Shown here one piece after another: positions 16,422 through 25,391 of a DNA stretch of 59,984 bases. Made by a program: the position numbers and the translations under genes. This DNA comes from Candidatus Taenariivivens baikalensis (lineage in GTDB: Bacteria > Omnitrophota > Omnitrophia > Omnitrophales > Aquincolibacteriaceae), in assembly GCA_009691445.1 (NCBI GenBank), contig SICL01000010.1, positions 1-59,984 of the forward strand, given 5' to 3'. Each line of letters begins with the position of its first letter. Within the stretch, counting starts at the first letter, position 1. The notes under the pieces are model-generated. The model was not told the origin of the DNA. It ran no database searches and worked only from the letters and a program-made list of their open reading frames with translations.

Positions 16422-16500
16422 GTGTGCGTGTATGCCGGTAAGCGGGTTTGCAGGTTCAAGAACCCGCTCACTCGCTGACCCGTACACCCGCTAACCCTCT
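16422..16500. repeat. Iterated-word hairpin, ACCCGCT type
   Basis: AGCGGGTT (16,441-16,448) pairs with AACCCGCT (16,461-16,468), and the word is iterated in variants across the right side (cgctgacccg, acacccgctaaccc). It sits between bioB and the NIL-domain gene and provides the latter's TAG stop codon. It shares its design, but not its sequence, with the other hairpins. Confidence 0.75.
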
Positions 16501-16733
16501 ACAATATCCCCCAGCACGGATTCAACTTTGACGCCTTTTTGGACAAAGGCTTTTTCCGCCTGATTAATGTCTTTTTCTGCGCCTTCCAGTTCCACGGTTG
16601 CTTCGCCGAATTCAGCGGTGATTTTTGCGCGGCGGATATTCAGAAGCAGATTGTGATCCCGGGCAACGACAAACATCAGCGGCTCTTTGATCAGACCCTG
16701 AGAAAAATATAAGTGAAACGCTTTTTTTGCCAC
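16491..16733 (-). CDS. NIL-domain protein
   Basis: I choose GTG 16733 as the start because AGGAGGG lies 7 bases upstream; this gives 80 residues, the usual size of a stand-alone NIL domain. The sequence KKAFHLYFSQGLIKEPLMF and the beta-alpha-beta pattern fit the NIL domain (ferredoxin-like fold, found in methionine ABC transporters and next to sulfur genes). It begins 4 bases after the MoaD-like gene. Together with the sulfur carrier and a threonine-synthase-like enzyme it suggests sulfide or homocysteine assimilation. Start call is good; exact role is inferred. Confidence 0.85.
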   Translation of the reverse strand: MAKKAFHLYFSQGLIKEPLMFVVARDHNLLLNIRRAKITAEFGEATVELEGAEKDINQAEKAFVQKGVKVESVLGDIVEG

Positions 16734-16737
16734 GGCT

Positions 16738-17013
16738 TTACCCTCCTGCAATGGCGGGAACAATCGAGATCTCATCCCCGCTTTTTAGCGTTGTGTCTTC
16801 CTGTTTAAGAAAACGGATGTCTTCTTCGTTCAAATAGACATTCACAAAACGGCGAACTTTTCCGGATTCATCACAAATGCGGTCTTTGATGCCGGGATAA
16901 TTTTTTTCAAGCTCGGCGATGAGCTGGCGCACACTGCCGGCTTCGACTTGGACTTCGCCTTGCTGCTGTGTCAGTTTTTGAAGCGGTGTAGGGATTCTAA
17001 CTTTTATCGGCAT
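16738..17013 (-). CDS. MoaD/ThiS-like sulfur-carrier protein
   Basis: With ATG 17013 as start (AAGGAG 6 bases upstream) the product has 91 residues and ends in AIAGG. The C-terminal Gly-Gly is what a ubiquitin-like sulfur carrier needs for thiocarboxylation. The body ([17 protein letters not shown]-like [23 protein letters not shown]) fits the MoaD/CysO group. In comparable gene sets the carrier delivers sulfur for cysteine or methionine synthesis. Its 5' end overlaps the secreted-protein gene by 17 bases. No activating E1-like enzyme is seen in the window. Confidence 0.9.
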   Translation of the reverse strand: MPIKVRIPTPLQKLTQQQGEVQVEAGSVRQLIAELEKNYPGIKDRICDESGKVRRFVNVYLNEEDIRFLKQEDTTLKSGDEISIVPAIAGG

Positions 17014-17554
17014 CTTTAACTCCTTCGGCTTTTTCCTTTTCTTTCTCGTTTTTTGCAAGATCTTTGGGGGCTTTCTTAGCGGACGCTTCGCCCTCTAAAA
17101 TAATAACGGTTTTTACATCCTCAAGCGTTTCTTTGATTTCCTTCACATCCTCAGCCACCGCGTCGACTTTTTTTGCTGAGCGCTCTTCCGAAACAAATAT
17201 CTCGCGTTCCGTGAAGAGGCCTTCATCCTCCGCCCGAATCACATTCGATCCCACTTTGTATATTTTCTGATTTTTGGGAAGGATGCGGTAGACATCTTTT
17301 GCCAAGGGGATGATACGACCTTGTCTCTCCACTTTAGCCTCGGGGATCCCAAACTTGACCATGGGGTCTTCGCCTTTGGGATCATTCTCCTGCTCCGCGA
17401 CATGAGTAAGGCCCGACCCTTTTGATTCCCCTTTAATAATGATGCCCCCTTCGGCGACCAGCATTTTGTTTCCCTCGTCCGCTTTCAAAAATCCGGATCC
17501 AAAGAAAAGAGAAACAAGTAAAAAAATGATGCCGGACTGGGTCGTTTTTTTCAT
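16997..17554 (-). CDS. Small secreted, charged coiled-coil protein
   Basis: The 185-residue product has a clear signal peptide ([20 protein letters not shown], cleavage near LKADEG), a middle segment and a C-terminal third rich in Lys, Glu and Asp that is probably helical ([15 protein letters not shown]). I do not recognise the family. It is ATGA-coupled to the upstream threonine-synthase-like gene and overlaps the MoaD-like gene, so it is firmly embedded in a sulfur operon of otherwise cytoplasmic enzymes. That placement is odd and has no obvious explanation. Confidence 0.8.
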   Translation of the reverse strand: MKKTTQSGIIFLLVSLFFGSGFLKADEGNKMLVAEGGIIIKGESKGSGLTHVAEQENDPKGEDPMVKFGIPEAKVERQGRIIPLAKDVYRILPKNQKIYKVGSNVIRAEDEGLFTEREIFVSEERSAKKVDAVAEDVKEIKETLEDVKTVIILEGEASAKKAPKDLAKNEKEKEKAEGVKDADKS

Positions 17555-18804
17555 TGGAGTAAAAATTCCGCGTTCACTTTTTTAAGTTCCTCTTCGAAGG
17601 AATTCAAATTGGGCTGAATATGAACAGGCTGCCCCACGGAAGACTGGATGGCTTCCTGGGTTTTCATCCCGTTTCCTGTAATCGTAATCACGATCGATTC
17701 ATTTTTAGGAATCACTCCTTGTTCGATTAACTTCTTGGCTGTGGCGACAGTGACGCCACCAGCAGTTTCCGTAAAGATACCTTCCGTGCGTGCCAAAAGT
17801 TTAATTCCTTCGCGGATTTCGTCATCGCTGACAATGCCCGCAGAACCGCCGGTGTTGAGCACAACATCTTTTGCGTAATATCCATCTGCAGGGTTTCCAA
17901 TCGCAAGCGATTTAGCAATCGTGTTGGGTTTTACGGGCTTGATGATCTCCGCCTTCGCTTGGATGGCGGTTGCAATGGGTGAGCATCCTTCGGGCTGGGC
18001 ACAATGAATTTTGGTTTTAAGCTCGTTTTCCAAAAATCCAAGTTTGCTTAGCTCACTGAAGGCTTTCCAGATTTTTGTCACCAGAGAGCCGCTTGCCGCG
18101 GGAATCACGATGTGCTGAGGCGCGCGCCATCCCAGCTGCTCGGCAATTTCAAAACCGAGCGTTTTAGATCCTTCTGAATAATAAGTGCGCAGGTTGATAT
18201 TCACAAATCCCCATTTATATTTGGCCGCAACTTCCGCGCAAAGACGGTTCACATCATCATAACTTCCCTGCACCGCAACTAGATTTGGGCCGTAAACCAG
18301 CGTGCCGATCACCTTGGCCTGCTCAAGATTGTTGGGAATAAAAATATAACACTTAAATCCGCCAAGCGCCGCATTACTCGCCACGGAGTTGGCAAGATTC
18401 CCCGTTGAAGCACAGGCAACCGTATCAAAACCAAGCTCGCGGGCACGGGTAAGCGCCACTGCCACCACGCGATCCTTAAACGAACAAGTGGGATGGCAAA
18501 CAGAATCATCTTTGATGTAAAGTTCTTTGACTCCCAGAACCTCTCCAAGATTTTTCGCCCTTACAAGCGGCGTAAATCCCGAATTAAGTCCAGCCGTGGG
18601 TTCACCATCAATCGGTAGAAGATCCCGGTAGCGCCAAAGACTACGCGGCCCCTTTTCGATTTTCTCGCGCGTCAAAGACTTCTTGATCGCGTCGTAATCG
18701 TAGTTTGCTTCGAGTGATCCAAAGCAATACTCGCAGACATAAAGCGCTTTTTTAGGATATTCGCGGCCGCACTCGCGGCACTTTAGACTTTTAACAAACG
18801 ACAT
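17551..18804 (-). CDS. Threonine-synthase-like PLP enzyme with zinc ribbon
   Basis: With ATG 18804 as the start (agagg upstream) the protein has 417 residues. An N-terminal zinc ribbon (CRECGREYPKKALYVCEYC) precedes a fold-type II PLP domain with the lysine in CSFKDRVVAVA, the CASTGNLANSV loop and the IPAASGSL glycine loop. Family members are threonine synthases, making threonine from O-phosphohomoserine. Relatives beside MoaD/NIL genes are suspected to use thiocarboxylate or sulfide instead. The genes on both sides (cysK, sulfur carrier, NIL) favour a sulfur role, but true ThrC function cannot be excluded. Confidence 0.85.
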   Translation of the reverse strand: MSFVKSLKCRECGREYPKKALYVCEYCFGSLEANYDYDAIKKSLTREKIEKGPRSLWRYRDLLPIDGEPTAGLNSGFTPLVRAKNLGEVLGVKELYIKDDSVCHPTCSFKDRVVAVALTRARELGFDTVACASTGNLANSVASNAALGGFKCYIFIPNNLEQAKVIGTLVYGPNLVAVQGSYDDVNRLCAEVAAKYKWGFVNINLRTYYSEGSKTLGFEIAEQLGWRAPQHIVIPAASGSLVTKIWKAFSELSKLGFLENELKTKIHCAQPEGCSPIATAIQAKAEIIKPVKPNTIAKSLAIGNPADGYYAKDVVLNTGGSAGIVSDDEIREGIKLLARTEGIFTETAGGVTVATAKKLIEQGVIPKNESIVITITGNGMKTQEAIQSSVGQPVHIQPNLNSFEEELKKVNAEFLLQ

Positions 18805-18814
18805 TGTTCCTCTT

Positions 18815-19771
18815 TTAAGCTTTAAAGACTTCATCCATGCTCAGATACCGCTCACCGGTATCGCAGACAATAAAAACAACATTCTTGCCGGGTCCAAGCT
18901 TCTTGGCCAGCTGGTAGGCTCCCAGGAAATTGGCTCCGGTGGAAACTCCGCACAAAATGCCCTCTTTAGCGGCGAGCTGAAGCGAGGCCTCCCAAGCGGC
19001 CATATCATCAATTTGAATGACTTCATCCAATATCGCGCGATTCAAATTTTGAGGAATAAAGCCGGCCCCAAGTCCCTGAATGCGATGTTTGCCTGGCGCT
19101 CCTCCGGAAATAACCGGGGAGGTTTTGGGCTCAACCGTACAAATTCTGATGTTGGGATTGCGCTTCTTAAACACCTCACCGCATCCAGTCACGGTTCCGC
19201 CTGTCCCTACTCCCGCCACAAAGGCATCGATCTTTCCATCCAGGGCTTCCCAAATTTCTTCGGCCGTGGTTTCTCGGTGGATTTTGGGATTGGCCGGATT
19301 GTTAAACTGCTGCGGCATAAACGAGTTCTGATTTTGCGAGGCAATTTCTTCCGCTTTTTTAATGGCGCCTTTCATGCCTTCAGCTCCGGGCGTCAACACA
19401 AGCTCCGCTCCAAAGCGTTTCAAAAGATGGCGTCGTTCGACCGACATCGTCTCGGGCATCGTTAAAATCAGGCGGTATCCTTTGACCGCACAAACCAACG
19501 CAAGCCCGATCCCTGTATTACCGGATGTGGGCTCCACCACGACCGTTTCTTTATTAAGAATACCTTTTTGCTCTGCGTCATTGATCATACTGAGACAAAT
19601 ACGATCCTTCACGCTAAACCCCGGGCTGAAGGATTCCAGCTTTCCATAGATGGTCGCCATATCGGGCGTGACCATTTTATTGATCTTTACCAGAGGTGTG
19701 TTCGCGATCAAATCCAATACGGTTTTTGCTATCATCGGTTTTGTGCGCGTTTTATTTTCTGCCAATGCCAT
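18815..19771 (-). CDS. cysK: Cysteine synthase CysK
   Basis: The 318-residue PLP enzyme has NTPLVKINKM, the PLP lysine in PGFSVKDRICLSM, TSGNTGIGLALVCA and GVGTGGTVTGCGE, all hallmarks of O-acetylserine sulfhydrylases. A strong Shine-Dalgarno sequence (aaggagggg) precedes ATG 19771. It lies between cysH and the threonine-synthase-like gene and should fix sulfide into cysteine. Length is normal. Confidence 0.95.
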   Translation of the reverse strand: MALAENKTRTKPMIAKTVLDLIANTPLVKINKMVTPDMATIYGKLESFSPGFSVKDRICLSMINDAEQKGILNKETVVVEPTSGNTGIGLALVCAVKGYRLILTMPETMSVERRHLLKRFGAELVLTPGAEGMKGAIKKAEEIASQNQNSFMPQQFNNPANPKIHRETTAEEIWEALDGKIDAFVAGVGTGGTVTGCGEVFKKRNPNIRICTVEPKTSPVISGGAPGKHRIQGLGAGFIPQNLNRAILDEVIQIDDMAAWEASLQLAAKEGILCGVSTGANFLGAYQLAKKLGPGKNVVFIVCDTGERYLSMDEVFKA

Positions 19772-19785
19772 ATCCCCTCCTTGAT

Positions 19786-20544
19786 TTAAATATTTTCCGA
19801 AATATCCTGCGACTTTTCTTTTTCTGAATCTTTGTCTTTTTTGACTTCTTTAAATGAATGAATGCCGCATTCCGTTTTGGCCTTACCGGCCCAGCGGCCC
19901 GAACGCTCATCATCACCATCCTGAATCGGACGCGTACAAGGCCAGCACCCAATACTCATATATCCTTTATCAAATAGCGGATGCTGAGAAATCTGATTCT
20001 CTTTAAGATACCACCAGACGTCCCTAGACGTAAAGTTCGCAAGTGGGCTAACTTTATACATTCCGCCTTCGTATTCTTCCACGATCCGGATGGATTTTCG
20101 AAAATCCGTCTGCTTGCGGCGTATCCCGCTCATCCAAGCATCATAACCTTTGAGGGCCTTATCAAGGGTTTCAACCTTATTAATCTGACAGCATAGATCC
20201 GGATTTTTTTCATAAGGAACATCTTGATAGTCAACCATCAGTTTGGCGCGCCGCTCGGGATCAGCTTTGAGATCAATCACCTGCTTAAGACCAAACTGGC
20301 GAACCAGATCCTCTTTGTATTGAATCGTTTCCGGAAAATGAAATCCTGTTTCAAGAAAAAATATTGGGACGTCCGGATTGACACGGCTGATCATATGCAA
20401 AAGCGCTCCGCTTTCAGGCCCAAAGGATGACGTCATCACCAGTTTGGGCATGAAGGCTTCGACGGCCCAGGCGATAATGTCCGGAGGGTTTTTCTTCTCG
20501 AGCTCTTCGTTGATTTTTTCCAGATCTAATTGATGGGCCAACAC
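19786..20544 (-). CDS. cysH: Assimilatory adenylyl-sulfate reductase CysH
   Basis: The 252-residue reductase has the PAPS/APS reductase fold (ITSSFGPE-like VMTSSFGPESGALLHM) and SGIRRKQTDFRKS. The cysteine pairs DLCC and GCWPC would bind a [4Fe-4S] cluster, which marks the APS-type rather than the PAPS-only enzyme. The catalytic cysteine is in KTECGIH near the C-terminus. It produces sulfite for assimilation. The gene is 8 bases after cysC, in the same operon. No sulfite reductase or ATP sulfurylase gene is in the window. Confidence 0.95.
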   Translation of the reverse strand: MLAHQLDLEKINEELEKKNPPDIIAWAVEAFMPKLVMTSSFGPESGALLHMISRVNPDVPIFFLETGFHFPETIQYKEDLVRQFGLKQVIDLKADPERRAKLMVDYQDVPYEKNPDLCCQINKVETLDKALKGYDAWMSGIRRKQTDFRKSIRIVEEYEGGMYKVSPLANFTSRDVWWYLKENQISQHPLFDKGYMSIGCWPCTRPIQDGDDERSGRWAGKAKTECGIHSFKEVKKDKDSEKEKSQDISENI

Positions 20545-20552
20545 AGTTCCTC

Positions 20553-21107
20553 TTAAATCTTAAGATAGCCAAGGCGAGCAAGGACATCGATCGTCTTAAC
20601 AACACAATCTTCGGGAGACTCTTTCAGTGTCTCGCAAATCACTTCAGGATGCGCGGGTTCTTCATAAGGATCATCCACGCCGGTAAATTCTTTGATCTCG
20701 CCTTTTCGCGCCTTCTGATACAACCCCTTCACATCTCTTTTTTCACATTCCTCAAGCGGCGTCTTTACATAAACTTCGATAAACTGCCCAATCATGCGCC
20801 GATTAGAATCCCGCGTCTCTCGATAAGGAGAAATGGCGGAAGCAATTGCAATAATGCCGTTCCGAGTCAAAAGATGACAGACAAAACCAATCCGCTTAAT
20901 GTTGAGGTCCCGATCTTCACGGGAAAATCCAAGTCCACGGCTTAAATGGGTTCGCACCACATCGCCGTCCAGAAGCTCAACTTTAAGACCACCCTCTTTC
21001 AACCTGCGTTCCAAAGCCCGGGCAATCGTGGATTTTCCAGAGCTGGGAAGTCCCGTAAACCAAACCGTAACTCCGCGGAGTTGCTGGATGTCTTGGATAT
21101 TTTTCAT
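20553..21107 (-). CDS. cysC: Adenylyl-sulfate kinase CysC
   Basis: The kinase has a P-loop ([17 protein letters not shown]), [19 protein letters not shown] and [17 protein letters not shown], all typical of APS kinase. I place the start at ATG 21107 (184 residues). A longer in-frame ATG exists at 21221, but the extra 38 residues are encoded by a dispersed repeat and are probably not translated as part of the enzyme. Presence of an APS-type CysH in the same operon means PAPS made here may serve other sulfations. First gene of the sulfur operon. Confidence 0.93.
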   Translation of the reverse strand: MKNIQDIQQLRGVTVWFTGLPSSGKSTIARALERRLKEGGLKVELLDGDVVRTHLSRGLGFSREDRDLNIKRIGFVCHLLTRNGIIAIASAISPYRETRDSNRRMIGQFIEVYVKTPLEECEKRDVKGLYQKARKGEIKEFTGVDDPYEEPAHPEVICETLKESPEDCVVKTIDVLARLGYLKI

Positions 21108-21130
21108 GAGGTAAAGATTCTCTCCGTTTT

Positions 21131-21240
21131 TGTCATTGCGAGAGAGCGAGGCGACCGCGGCAATCTCTCCGCTGAAGGACGGATCCGCCTCAGGTGGAAA
21201 AACCGAGATTGCTTCGCTCACTGCGTTCGCTCACAATGAC
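21131..21240. repeat. GTCATTGCGAG dispersed hairpin element, with nested palindrome
   Basis: The element starts TGTCATTGCGAG and ends CTCACAATGAC, with caatctc and gagattgcttcg inside in inverted relation, as in small non-autonomous mobile repeats. A GGATCC-centred palindrome also seen at 7,951-7,986 is nested at about 21,167-21,202. A related copy lies at 43,731-43,826. Here it separates the sulfur-operon promoter from cysC. Confidence 0.8.
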
Positions 21241-21266
21241 ACGTGGGTCAGTGGAGATTTACGAGC

Positions 21267-21295
21267 AATATACTAATAAATCCTTATACGGTCAA
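21267..21295 (-). promoter_or_regulatory. Sigma70-type promoter of the cysC operon
   Basis: On the minus strand TTGACC (21,290-21,295) and TATATT (21,267-21,272) are 17 bases apart, each one base off consensus. Transcription would begin near 21,260 and run through the repeat element into cysC. It is the obvious promoter for the sulfur genes and perhaps the bio genes. Confidence 0.65.
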
Positions 21296-21298
21296 CGT

Positions 21299-22018
21299 TT
21301 AGGCTATTTTCCTTTTTCGTTCTATGACGCCTGCAATAAGCAGGGAAAGTTCAAATAAAATCCAAAGCGGGATGGCTAAAAGCAGCTGGCTAACGGGATC
21401 CGGAGAGGGCGTTAGCACGGCAGCCACGATAAAGATCGTCAAAATGATTCCCTTTCTCATACTAGCCAGGGTTTGCGTCTCAACAATCCCCAACTTAACA
21501 AGTCCGATAATCACTACTGGAAAATCAAAGAGAATACCAAAAGCAAGCAACATGGAAATCAAGAATGAAAAATAGGGGCCGACACCAAGAAGCGGTTTCA
21601 TCATCTCGGTTTGATAACTCAGTAAAAAATGAATCCCCCAGGGGATAACCCACCTATATCCAAACCAGACTCCAAAAAGGAAAAGAGCTGTGGTCGTCAA
21701 AATCAAGGGCAGGATCATTTTCTTTTCACGGTCATAAAGACCCGGCGTCAAAAAAGACCAGGCTTGGGAAAAAATAACCGGGCAGGAGATCACGAAACCA
21801 GCGGTGCAGGCGATCTTGATGTGCGTAAGAAAGGCCTCGTAGGGCTTTTGAAAAAAGAGAGAAACCTGCGGATCATAGGTCTTGAGAGGCTGTGTCAAAA
21901 GATTCAGAAGTTGTGAGGAAAAAAAATAGGAGACTATCGTAGCCGCTAAAAAAGCCCAAAAAGAAAAAAGAAAACGACGGCGAAGTTCTTCGAAATGAGG
22001 TTCAAAATCACGAAACAA
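21299..22018 (-). CDS. tatC: Sec-independent protein translocase TatC
   Basis: The polytopic protein has the TatC signatures EPHFEELRRRFL near the N-terminus and LTPSPDPVSQLLLAIPLWILFE near the fifth and sixth helices. I favour the TTG at 22018 (239 residues, standard size), since the longer frame to 22081 overlaps the ROK gene by 47 bases; the true start is not certain. TatC is the receptor of the twin-arginine export system. No tatA or tatB is nearby. Confidence 0.93.
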   Translation of the reverse strand: MFRDFEPHFEELRRRFLFSFWAFLAATIVSYFFSSQLLNLLTQPLKTYDPQVSLFFQKPYEAFLTHIKIACTAGFVISCPVIFSQAWSFLTPGLYDREKKMILPLILTTTALFLFGVWFGYRWVIPWGIHFLLSYQTEMMKPLLGVGPYFSFLISMLLAFGILFDFPVVIIGLVKLGIVETQTLASMRKGIILTIFIVAAVLTPSPDPVSQLLLAIPLWILFELSLLIAGVIERKRKIA

Positions 22019-22034
22019 CTTAGGTCCTGTTGCC

Positions 22035-23264
22035 CTAAGCTTGCGCAAAAACTTCGCGCGCAACGATACCCACAACTCCAAGCGCTACCGCATTTTCACC
22101 AAAGGCGGAGGGAATAATTTTTAGCTGTGAAGAAGCTTCTTCCACGGCCCAATCTTTTACCGTGGCCTTGATTGAATCCAGAAGCGGCGCACCACAATCT
22201 TCAATCCCGCCTCCGACCACCACAATTTCAGGGTTTAGAAGGTTGACAAGAAATGCGATCTTTTTACCCAATTCGGCGCCTGCCTGCTCCACCACCTTGA
22301 CCGTTAAGGCATCCCGCTCTTTACAGCCGCGAACAATGTTCTTAAAATTAAGTTTGGAGATATCGCCTTGAACATAATCTTTCAGAAGAGTTTTTTCACC
22401 CTTTTGAATCCGCTCCGTCGCGTTACGGATCATGCCAATATCCATTTCCCACCGGCCGAGCTGTGTGGCAATATCAAACGAGTGCTCTTTGCTGTCCTTG
22501 GGGCTTGTAATACCAAGCTCTCCCGCGGCACCTGTCGCTCCTCGGTAAATTTCTCCGTTCACCAAAATACCGCAACCCACCCCAGAAAACATATAAATCA
22601 TGTGGCGCACATCACGGTCCAAACCCAGCCATTTTTCACCAAGCACCGCCGCATTCGCATCATTTTCTACAAACGTGGGAATGCTGAGCCTTTTTTCAAA
22701 GGTGTCTTTAATGGAAAGACAAACCGAAAGATCTTTTTCTCCCAAGCTTTGCGGCCAGCGGATAGTTCTTCCCCGCTCATCGATAATCCCCGGAACACCG
22801 ACACCCACGCCGACGATTTTGGTTTTGTCGATTTCTGATTTATTAATAATTTCTGCGGCCATTTCCACCATTTCTTCAATCGTATTCTCTGAGTTTCCAA
22901 ACGGCCGGTCCCGTTTTAATTCCGTAATCACATTAATCTCAAGATCCACCAACACGCCCACGGTCGTCATCATATTAAGGCCGACACCCACCATGTATCC
23001 GGCCTTTGCATTCAACTCAACAAGCACGGGTTTGCGGCCGCCGGTTGATTCGTCAAGCTCCCCCTCAATGACAAGGCCCTTTTTAATATAGTGACTGACG
23101 TAATTGGAGACCGTAACAATATTTAATTCGGTGATCTTTGAAATATCTGTGCGGGAAATGGGGCCGTTCTTGCGAATCACTTCGAGGATGGCCAGATTTT
23201 TGCGCTCTTTGTCGGTGAGAATCCGATCTTTAAGCAACATTTGTTTAATCATTGCCATAGTCAT
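22035..23264 (-). CDS. ROK-family transcriptional regulator
   Basis: The 409-residue protein has an N-terminal winged helix (NGPISRTDISKITELNIVTVSNYV) and a ROK/ASKHA domain (VGVGVGVPGIID, VENDANAAVLGEKWLG, GVGCGILVNGEIYRGATGAAGELG). The zinc-binding cysteine cluster typical of many ROK proteins is absent: the region after GELGIT has no cysteines. It is the last gene of the sugar locus and probably senses the imported or phosphorolysed sugar, repressing the locus. Strong family call; ligand unknown. Confidence 0.92.
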   Translation of the reverse strand: MTMAMIKQMLLKDRILTDKERKNLAILEVIRKNGPISRTDISKITELNIVTVSNYVSHYIKKGLVIEGELDESTGGRKPVLVELNAKAGYMVGVGLNMMTTVGVLVDLEINVITELKRDRPFGNSENTIEEMVEMAAEIINKSEIDKTKIVGVGVGVPGIIDERGRTIRWPQSLGEKDLSVCLSIKDTFEKRLSIPTFVENDANAAVLGEKWLGLDRDVRHMIYMFSGVGCGILVNGEIYRGATGAAGELGITSPKDSKEHSFDIATQLGRWEMDIGMIRNATERIQKGEKTLLKDYVQGDISKLNFKNIVRGCKERDALTVKVVEQAGAELGKKIAFLVNLLNPEIVVVGGGIEDCGAPLLDSIKATVKDWAVEEASSQLKIIPSAFGENAVALGVVGIVAREVFAQA

Positions 23265-23312
23265 CCTTTTCTAGAAGATGGTGAAAAACTCATTAGGGTC
23301 TGAATATTACTC

Positions 23313-23335
23313 GATCATCTTACCCCCAGATGATC
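23313..23335. promoter_or_regulatory. Perfect inverted repeat upstream of the ROK gene, possible operator
   Basis: GATCATCT (23,313-23,320) and AGATGATC (23,328-23,335) are separated by 7 bases, 49 bases ahead of the ROK start. On the transcribed strand no T run follows, so a terminator is unlikely. ROK repressors bind palindromes of this kind, so autoregulation is possible. Confidence 0.4.
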
Positions 23336-23352
23336 CTTTTTCAAAGCATAAC

Positions 23353-25380
23353 TTATTCTTTAAAAAAACTTTCTTTTGCCAGCACCTTCTCGATGTTCTT
23401 GCCTACAGGGTCCTGGTGAAACCTTTTTTGGATAGATCCCCGCTTCAGGTAATTGCAAATCGCCACCAAGATCATTCCCTGGTCTAAAGCCAAGTACTGA
23501 GTGTTGGCCTTTCCAGTCTGGAGATTCAGCGTATCAAAGTACCCGTATTCTCCATAAATATCATAGTCCAGGTATTTGCGGATATTAGCCATGGCATCTT
23601 TGGGTAGACTATCCAGTGCCAGGAAGCTGACATGCGGGGTTACCACTCCGCGGTCCGGATACCCTTTAACGCTGAGTGCCTTAATGCCAAACTCTTCATA
23701 TTTCCAACTCTTGCCATTGGCCACGGCTGCAGGCGAAATACCCCAGATCGGATAACCTTTTTCCTTAAGGGCGTAGTCTCGATGAAGCTCGGTCACAATT
23801 CGGTCATTTTTTCCAAGACTTTTCGGCGCAAGGATTTTCTCATCTAAAACCAGAGTCGGCATAAGGTACTCAAAAAGTGATCCGCCCCAGCTTGGCACAA
23901 ATTTCACGCCGTCTTTTTCATAATATCCCTGGTAATATTCCACAGCATCCTGGTTTTTATAGCTTCCTTTCGGAATTTGATTCTGCCAACGCCAGGCCGC
24001 CGGCGGAGTACGATAAAGGTACCACCAATGTTCTTTGCCTATATCCCCCTTTCCGATGGCAAGAAGGCTTGTGGCCCTGGCTTCAGAGACCAACATGCCG
24101 TAATGATTTCCACCAAAGCTTTTTTGAGGAACATCGTACCCAATCACAAGCTGATTATTCTCCGTATCCAAAAACTCATTGAAATTCATTTGCTCCAGCA
24201 TCTGCGTAACCGGCTGCCAGAGTTCTTTCCGGAAAGTCTCGCGGACCACCACAAAGGCAATGCCAAGCCACCCATTATCGACGGAGGAAATATAGGGCCG
24301 GGTAACCATCAGATTCTTTGTTTCATAGAAATTAAAAAGGAAGCCCTTGTGTTTCTTCATCTGGGCAATCGTCGAAATAATCGCGCGAGTCCGGTGAAGG
24401 GCTTTTTGAGGAGAGATAAGACCCAGATCCATTGCTGCAACAATCCCCAATAAGCTCATAGCAATATTGGTCGGTGACGTATAGCCGGAAACGAGCGGCT
24501 GCTCTCCAATCTTAATATTGTCTACAACGAGTTGCGTTTTTTTATCGCTGGCGTTTTCAAAGAATTTCCAGGTGTCTTTAGCAATAGCCAAGAGGAGCCT
24601 TTGGTCGCTTTGTATCTTGCGTAATTTGTCACGCTGTATAGAATTAAAAACGGTTTTTGGAAACCCCACAACATTATCGCGGCTGCTTTCAAAATTCAAA
24701 TCCCCTTCTCCGAAAAAAGCGGCTTCATCAATTCCAATGCTGCCCTCTATCGGATATTGCCCGGAACGAATGCAGAGAGAAAAACTGAGAAGTTGATCCA
24801 AATCCAGTTCTTTAAAAAAACTCATGGGAATAATAACCGTTGACCAGTTGTCCTGCTTTCTCTCCATCTGCGTAGTCACTTCATGCTCAACATGCTTAAG
24901 ACTTCGGTCCGTAAACGAAACGAGTATTTTCCCGGCGGGAAAAATATTTTTCTTCGTCCTCACTTTGCTTTGAAACGCAAAATGGGTTGCCTGGCTGATA
25001 TCCAAATGATTCAGAGACTTTTCAAGCTCAAGGGTTTCGTTGGGCGGGATTTTCATAGAAAGCTGGAGGGAATGGCCCCGTTTGGGATTACGGCTATCGC
25101 GACGGAGAGTGGAAAGATGTGCTTTTGTGCCACGCAAGGGCTTCACAAGCCATCTTTCATTCTTGTCTTGGCTTAGCTTGCCCCCGCTAAAATCATCCAC
25201 AACAACAAATTGGGGAGCTGTATGCAGAGAAGTCTCTTTGGGGATGCTGTCATAGAAATCAGCTTCCTCAGAGGCTTGGGCAAATAGAACCCGCGGTAAG
25301 CAAGTGACGATCATAACAAAAAAAAGAATGGCCCGCCCATAAGGACGAACCATTCTTTTTTTTCGCTTCAAGGTCCTCAC
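23353..25380 (-). CDS. Secreted Glycoamylase-domain (PF10091/GH144-like) protein
   Basis: The 675-residue protein has a signal peptide ending near LFAQASEEA. Residues about 40-215 form a jelly-roll-like module (VVDDFSGGKL to IDEAAFFGEG). The C-terminal 420 residues form an (alpha/alpha)6 Glycoamylase domain with YISSVDNGWLGIAF, SEARATSLLAIGKGDIGKEHW, WGGSLFEYLMPTLVL and YPIWGISPAA, which match the domain found in cyclic beta-1,2-glucan enzymes and GH144 endo-beta-1,2-glucanases. It lies 11 bases after the GH94 gene. I infer an extracytoplasmic glucan hydrolase; linkage specificity is not readable. Confidence 0.85.
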   Translation of the reverse strand: MRTLKRKKRMVRPYGRAILFFVMIVTCLPRVLFAQASEEADFYDSIPKETSLHTAPQFVVVDDFSGGKLSQDKNERWLVKPLRGTKAHLSTLRRDSRNPKRGHSLQLSMKIPPNETLELEKSLNHLDISQATHFAFQSKVRTKKNIFPAGKILVSFTDRSLKHVEHEVTTQMERKQDNWSTVIIPMSFFKELDLDQLLSFSLCIRSGQYPIEGSIGIDEAAFFGEGDLNFESSRDNVVGFPKTVFNSIQRDKLRKIQSDQRLLLAIAKDTWKFFENASDKKTQLVVDNIKIGEQPLVSGYTSPTNIAMSLLGIVAAMDLGLISPQKALHRTRAIISTIAQMKKHKGFLFNFYETKNLMVTRPYISSVDNGWLGIAFVVVRETFRKELWQPVTQMLEQMNFNEFLDTENNQLVIGYDVPQKSFGGNHYGMLVSEARATSLLAIGKGDIGKEHWWYLYRTPPAAWRWQNQIPKGSYKNQDAVEYYQGYYEKDGVKFVPSWGGSLFEYLMPTLVLDEKILAPKSLGKNDRIVTELHRDYALKEKGYPIWGISPAAVANGKSWKYEEFGIKALSVKGYPDRGVVTPHVSFLALDSLPKDAMANIRKYLDYDIYGEYGYFDTLNLQTGKANTQYLALDQGMILVAICNYLKRGSIQKRFHQDPVGKNIEKVLAKESFFKE

Positions 25381-25391
25381 GCTCTTCAGGG

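Noticed and set aside
21108..21221. N-terminal extension of CysC to ATG 21221
   Set aside because: The extra residues are translated from the GTCATTGCGAG repeat element and have no counterpart in APS kinases.
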